Assembly: GCA_018715595.1 (NCBI GenBank)
Contig: DVLI01000013.1
Span: 1-61,855 of the forward strand
Source of the DNA: Candidatus Caccoplasma merdavium
GTDB taxonomy: Bacteria > Bacteroidota > Bacteroidia > Bacteroidales > UBA11471
Direction: 5' to 3'
DNA length: 61,855 bases
The position numbers were made by a program, and so were the translations under genes. Within the stretch, counting starts at the first letter, position 1. Each line of letters starts with the position of its first letter. The notes beneath the pieces are model-generated. The model was given only the letters and a program-made list of their open reading frames with translations, was not told the DNA's origin and did not search any database. Positions 60,994 to 61,855 of this stretch are shown here, in pieces.

Positions 60994-61659
60994 TTAGCGG
61001 ATTTCTTTGATGATGTCGAGGGCGCCTTTGCAGAGCTCGGTGATTTTGCTCCACTCTTTGGCGGCGATGACTTCTTTGGGGAAGAGGTTGCTACCCATGC
61101 CTACGCAGGTAACGCCGGCTTTGAACCAACCTTCGAGGTTTTCGCGGGTGGGTTTCACGCCACCGGTCACCATGATGTTGCTCCAAGGCATCGGGGCTTT
61201 CAATCCTTTTACGAACGACGGGCCAAGAACGTCACCGGGGAATACCTTGCAGAGGTCGCAACCGGTTTCCTGGGCAAATCCGATTTCCGATACCGAACCG
61301 CAACCCGGGGTATAGGGCACGAGACGACGGTTACATACTTTCGAGATTTCGGGGTTGAACAACGGGCCTACAACGAAATTGGCACCCAGTTGGATATACA
61401 GGGCGGCGGTTGCGGGGTCTACGACCGAACCTACACCCATGGCCATTTCGGGGCACTCTTTGGCGGCGAATTTTACCACTTCGGCAAATACTTCGTGAGC
61501 GAAGTCTCCGCGGTTGGTAAACTCAAATGCGCGAACACCACCTTCGTAGCAGGCTTTTACTACTTGTTTGGCAACTTCGACATCTTTGTGGTAGAATACC
61601 GGTACCATACCGGTCGAGGCCATCTTTTGCAGTACCTCTGTTTTTGAAAATTTTGCCAT
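60994..61659 (-). CDS. eda: 2-Dehydro-3-deoxyphosphogluconate (KDPG) / 4-hydroxy-2-oxoglutarate aldolase
   Basis: A 221-residue class I aldolase that splits KDPG to pyruvate and glyceraldehyde 3-phosphate, the last step of hexuronate breakdown. The general-base Glu is E46 in RAFEFTNRG and the Schiff-base Lys is K138 in [22 protein letters not shown] binds phosphate. It follows kdgK after 71 bases with no clear promoter between. Confidence 0.96.
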   Translation of the reverse strand: MAKFSKTEVLQKMASTGMVPVFYHKDVEVAKQVVKACYEGGVRAFEFTNRGDFAHEVFAEVVKFAAKECPEMAMGVGSVVDPATAALYIQLGANFVVGPLFNPEISKVCNRRLVPYTPGCGSVSEIGFAQETGCDLCKVFPGDVLGPSFVKGLKAPMPWSNIMVTGGVKPTRENLEGWFKAGVTCVGMGSNLFPKEVIAAKEWSKITELCKGALDIIKEIR

Positions 61660-61730
61660 AATCGTTTCTTTTATAAGATAAGAATTATTTCTTGAATATG
61701 TGTTTCCTTCATGAGTCGGTGTCCCGATAA

Positions 61731-61855
61731 TTATCTCGACACGCGGCCGGAGGCGTCACCGCTCATGAGTTTCTCGACCTCTTCGACAGTCACCATGTTG
61801 TAGTCGCCATAGATGGTGTGTTTGAGGCAAGAAGCAGCCACGGCAAAGTCGAGGG
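61731..61855 (-). CDS. kdgK: PfkB-family sugar kinase, C-terminal end (probable 2-keto-3-deoxygluconate kinase)
   Basis: Only the last 41 codons are in the window, the 5' part being cut by the right edge. They read [20 protein letters not shown] and [17 protein letters not shown] before the TAA, the typical end of Bacteroidota KdgK enzymes (AAxxxLKHxxxGD...). It phosphorylates KDG to KDPG. Assignment to KdgK rather than another PfkB kinase rests on the adjacent eda and exuT. Confidence 0.8.
   Translation of the reverse strand, partial: LDFAVAASCLKHTIYGDYNMVTVEEVEKLMSGDASGRVSR

Overview
The window looks like a chromosomal segment of a Bacteroidota (order Bacteroidales) genome of moderately high GC. 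The evidence is: recurrent -7 boxes of the form TAnnTTTG, a fused lpxC-fabZ gene, a serine palmitoyltransferase of the Bacteroides type, a fused aspartokinase/homoserine dehydrogenase followed by a phosphoglycerate-mutase-like gene, and several families largely confined to this phylum (DUF4831, DUF4301, DUF4932, DUF6249, PCMD plus MBG repeat proteins). Genus cannot be fixed from sequence alone. I see no rRNA, tRNA, insertion sequence, prophage or CRISPR array; the gene content is mostly core-like.

Layout. 1-5003 (minus) is the 5' part of a very large secreted MBG-repeat protein that runs off the left edge. 5.3-10.1 kb carries an AAA ATPase and pyruvate:ferredoxin oxidoreductase. 10.2-13.6 kb has a small outer-membrane barrel, a DUF4831 protein and the NAD(P)HX repair enzyme. 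13.8-17.1 kb is hpt-adk, then obg-pgeF. 17.2-19.6 kb is an OmpH-like lipoprotein, a small membrane protein and a dipeptidase. 19.8-21.2 kb is a GH28 glycosidase. 21.5-26.9 kb is the threonine pathway (thrA, homoserine kinase candidate, thrC), preceded by what reads as a complete leader-peptide attenuator. 27.0-29.9 kb is an ECF sigma factor module with divergent, near-identical ECF promoters and a DUF4932 metallopeptidase. 30.0-31.4 kb is a PspC/PadR pair with an inverted-repeat operator, then degenerate tandem repeats. 31.9-34.1 kb is pdxA and rlmN. 34.3-40.4 kb is an envelope operon (coaX, outer-membrane protein, lptC, CorC/HlyC, PpiD). 40.6-41.3 kb is an FtsB/DivIC protein with a small membrane protein. 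41.6-42.7 kb is rpsF-rpsR-rplI. 42.8-45.9 kb is relA plus a lipoprotein. 46.0-50.6 kb is DUF4301, a saccharopine-dehydrogenase-family enzyme, and bcp-recA. 50.7-54.5 kb is lipid A synthesis (lpxD, lpxC-fabZ, lpxA). 54.8-56 kb is serine palmitoyltransferase (sphingolipids). 56.2-59.2 kb is a C1 peptidase, an outer-membrane barrel and a PD40 lipoprotein. 59.4-61.9 kb is a uronate catabolic cluster (exuT, eda, end of kdgK).

The most interesting signals are regulatory rather than protein-coding. They are: (i) a thr attenuator with leader peptide, mutually exclusive hairpins and terminator upstream of thrA; (ii) paired divergent ECF promoters flanking the sigma factor; (iii) inverted repeats placed exactly on promoter elements of padR and rpsF, and a palindrome that makes two opposed -7 boxes upstream of pepD; and (iv) a strong terminator filling the eda-exuT gap.
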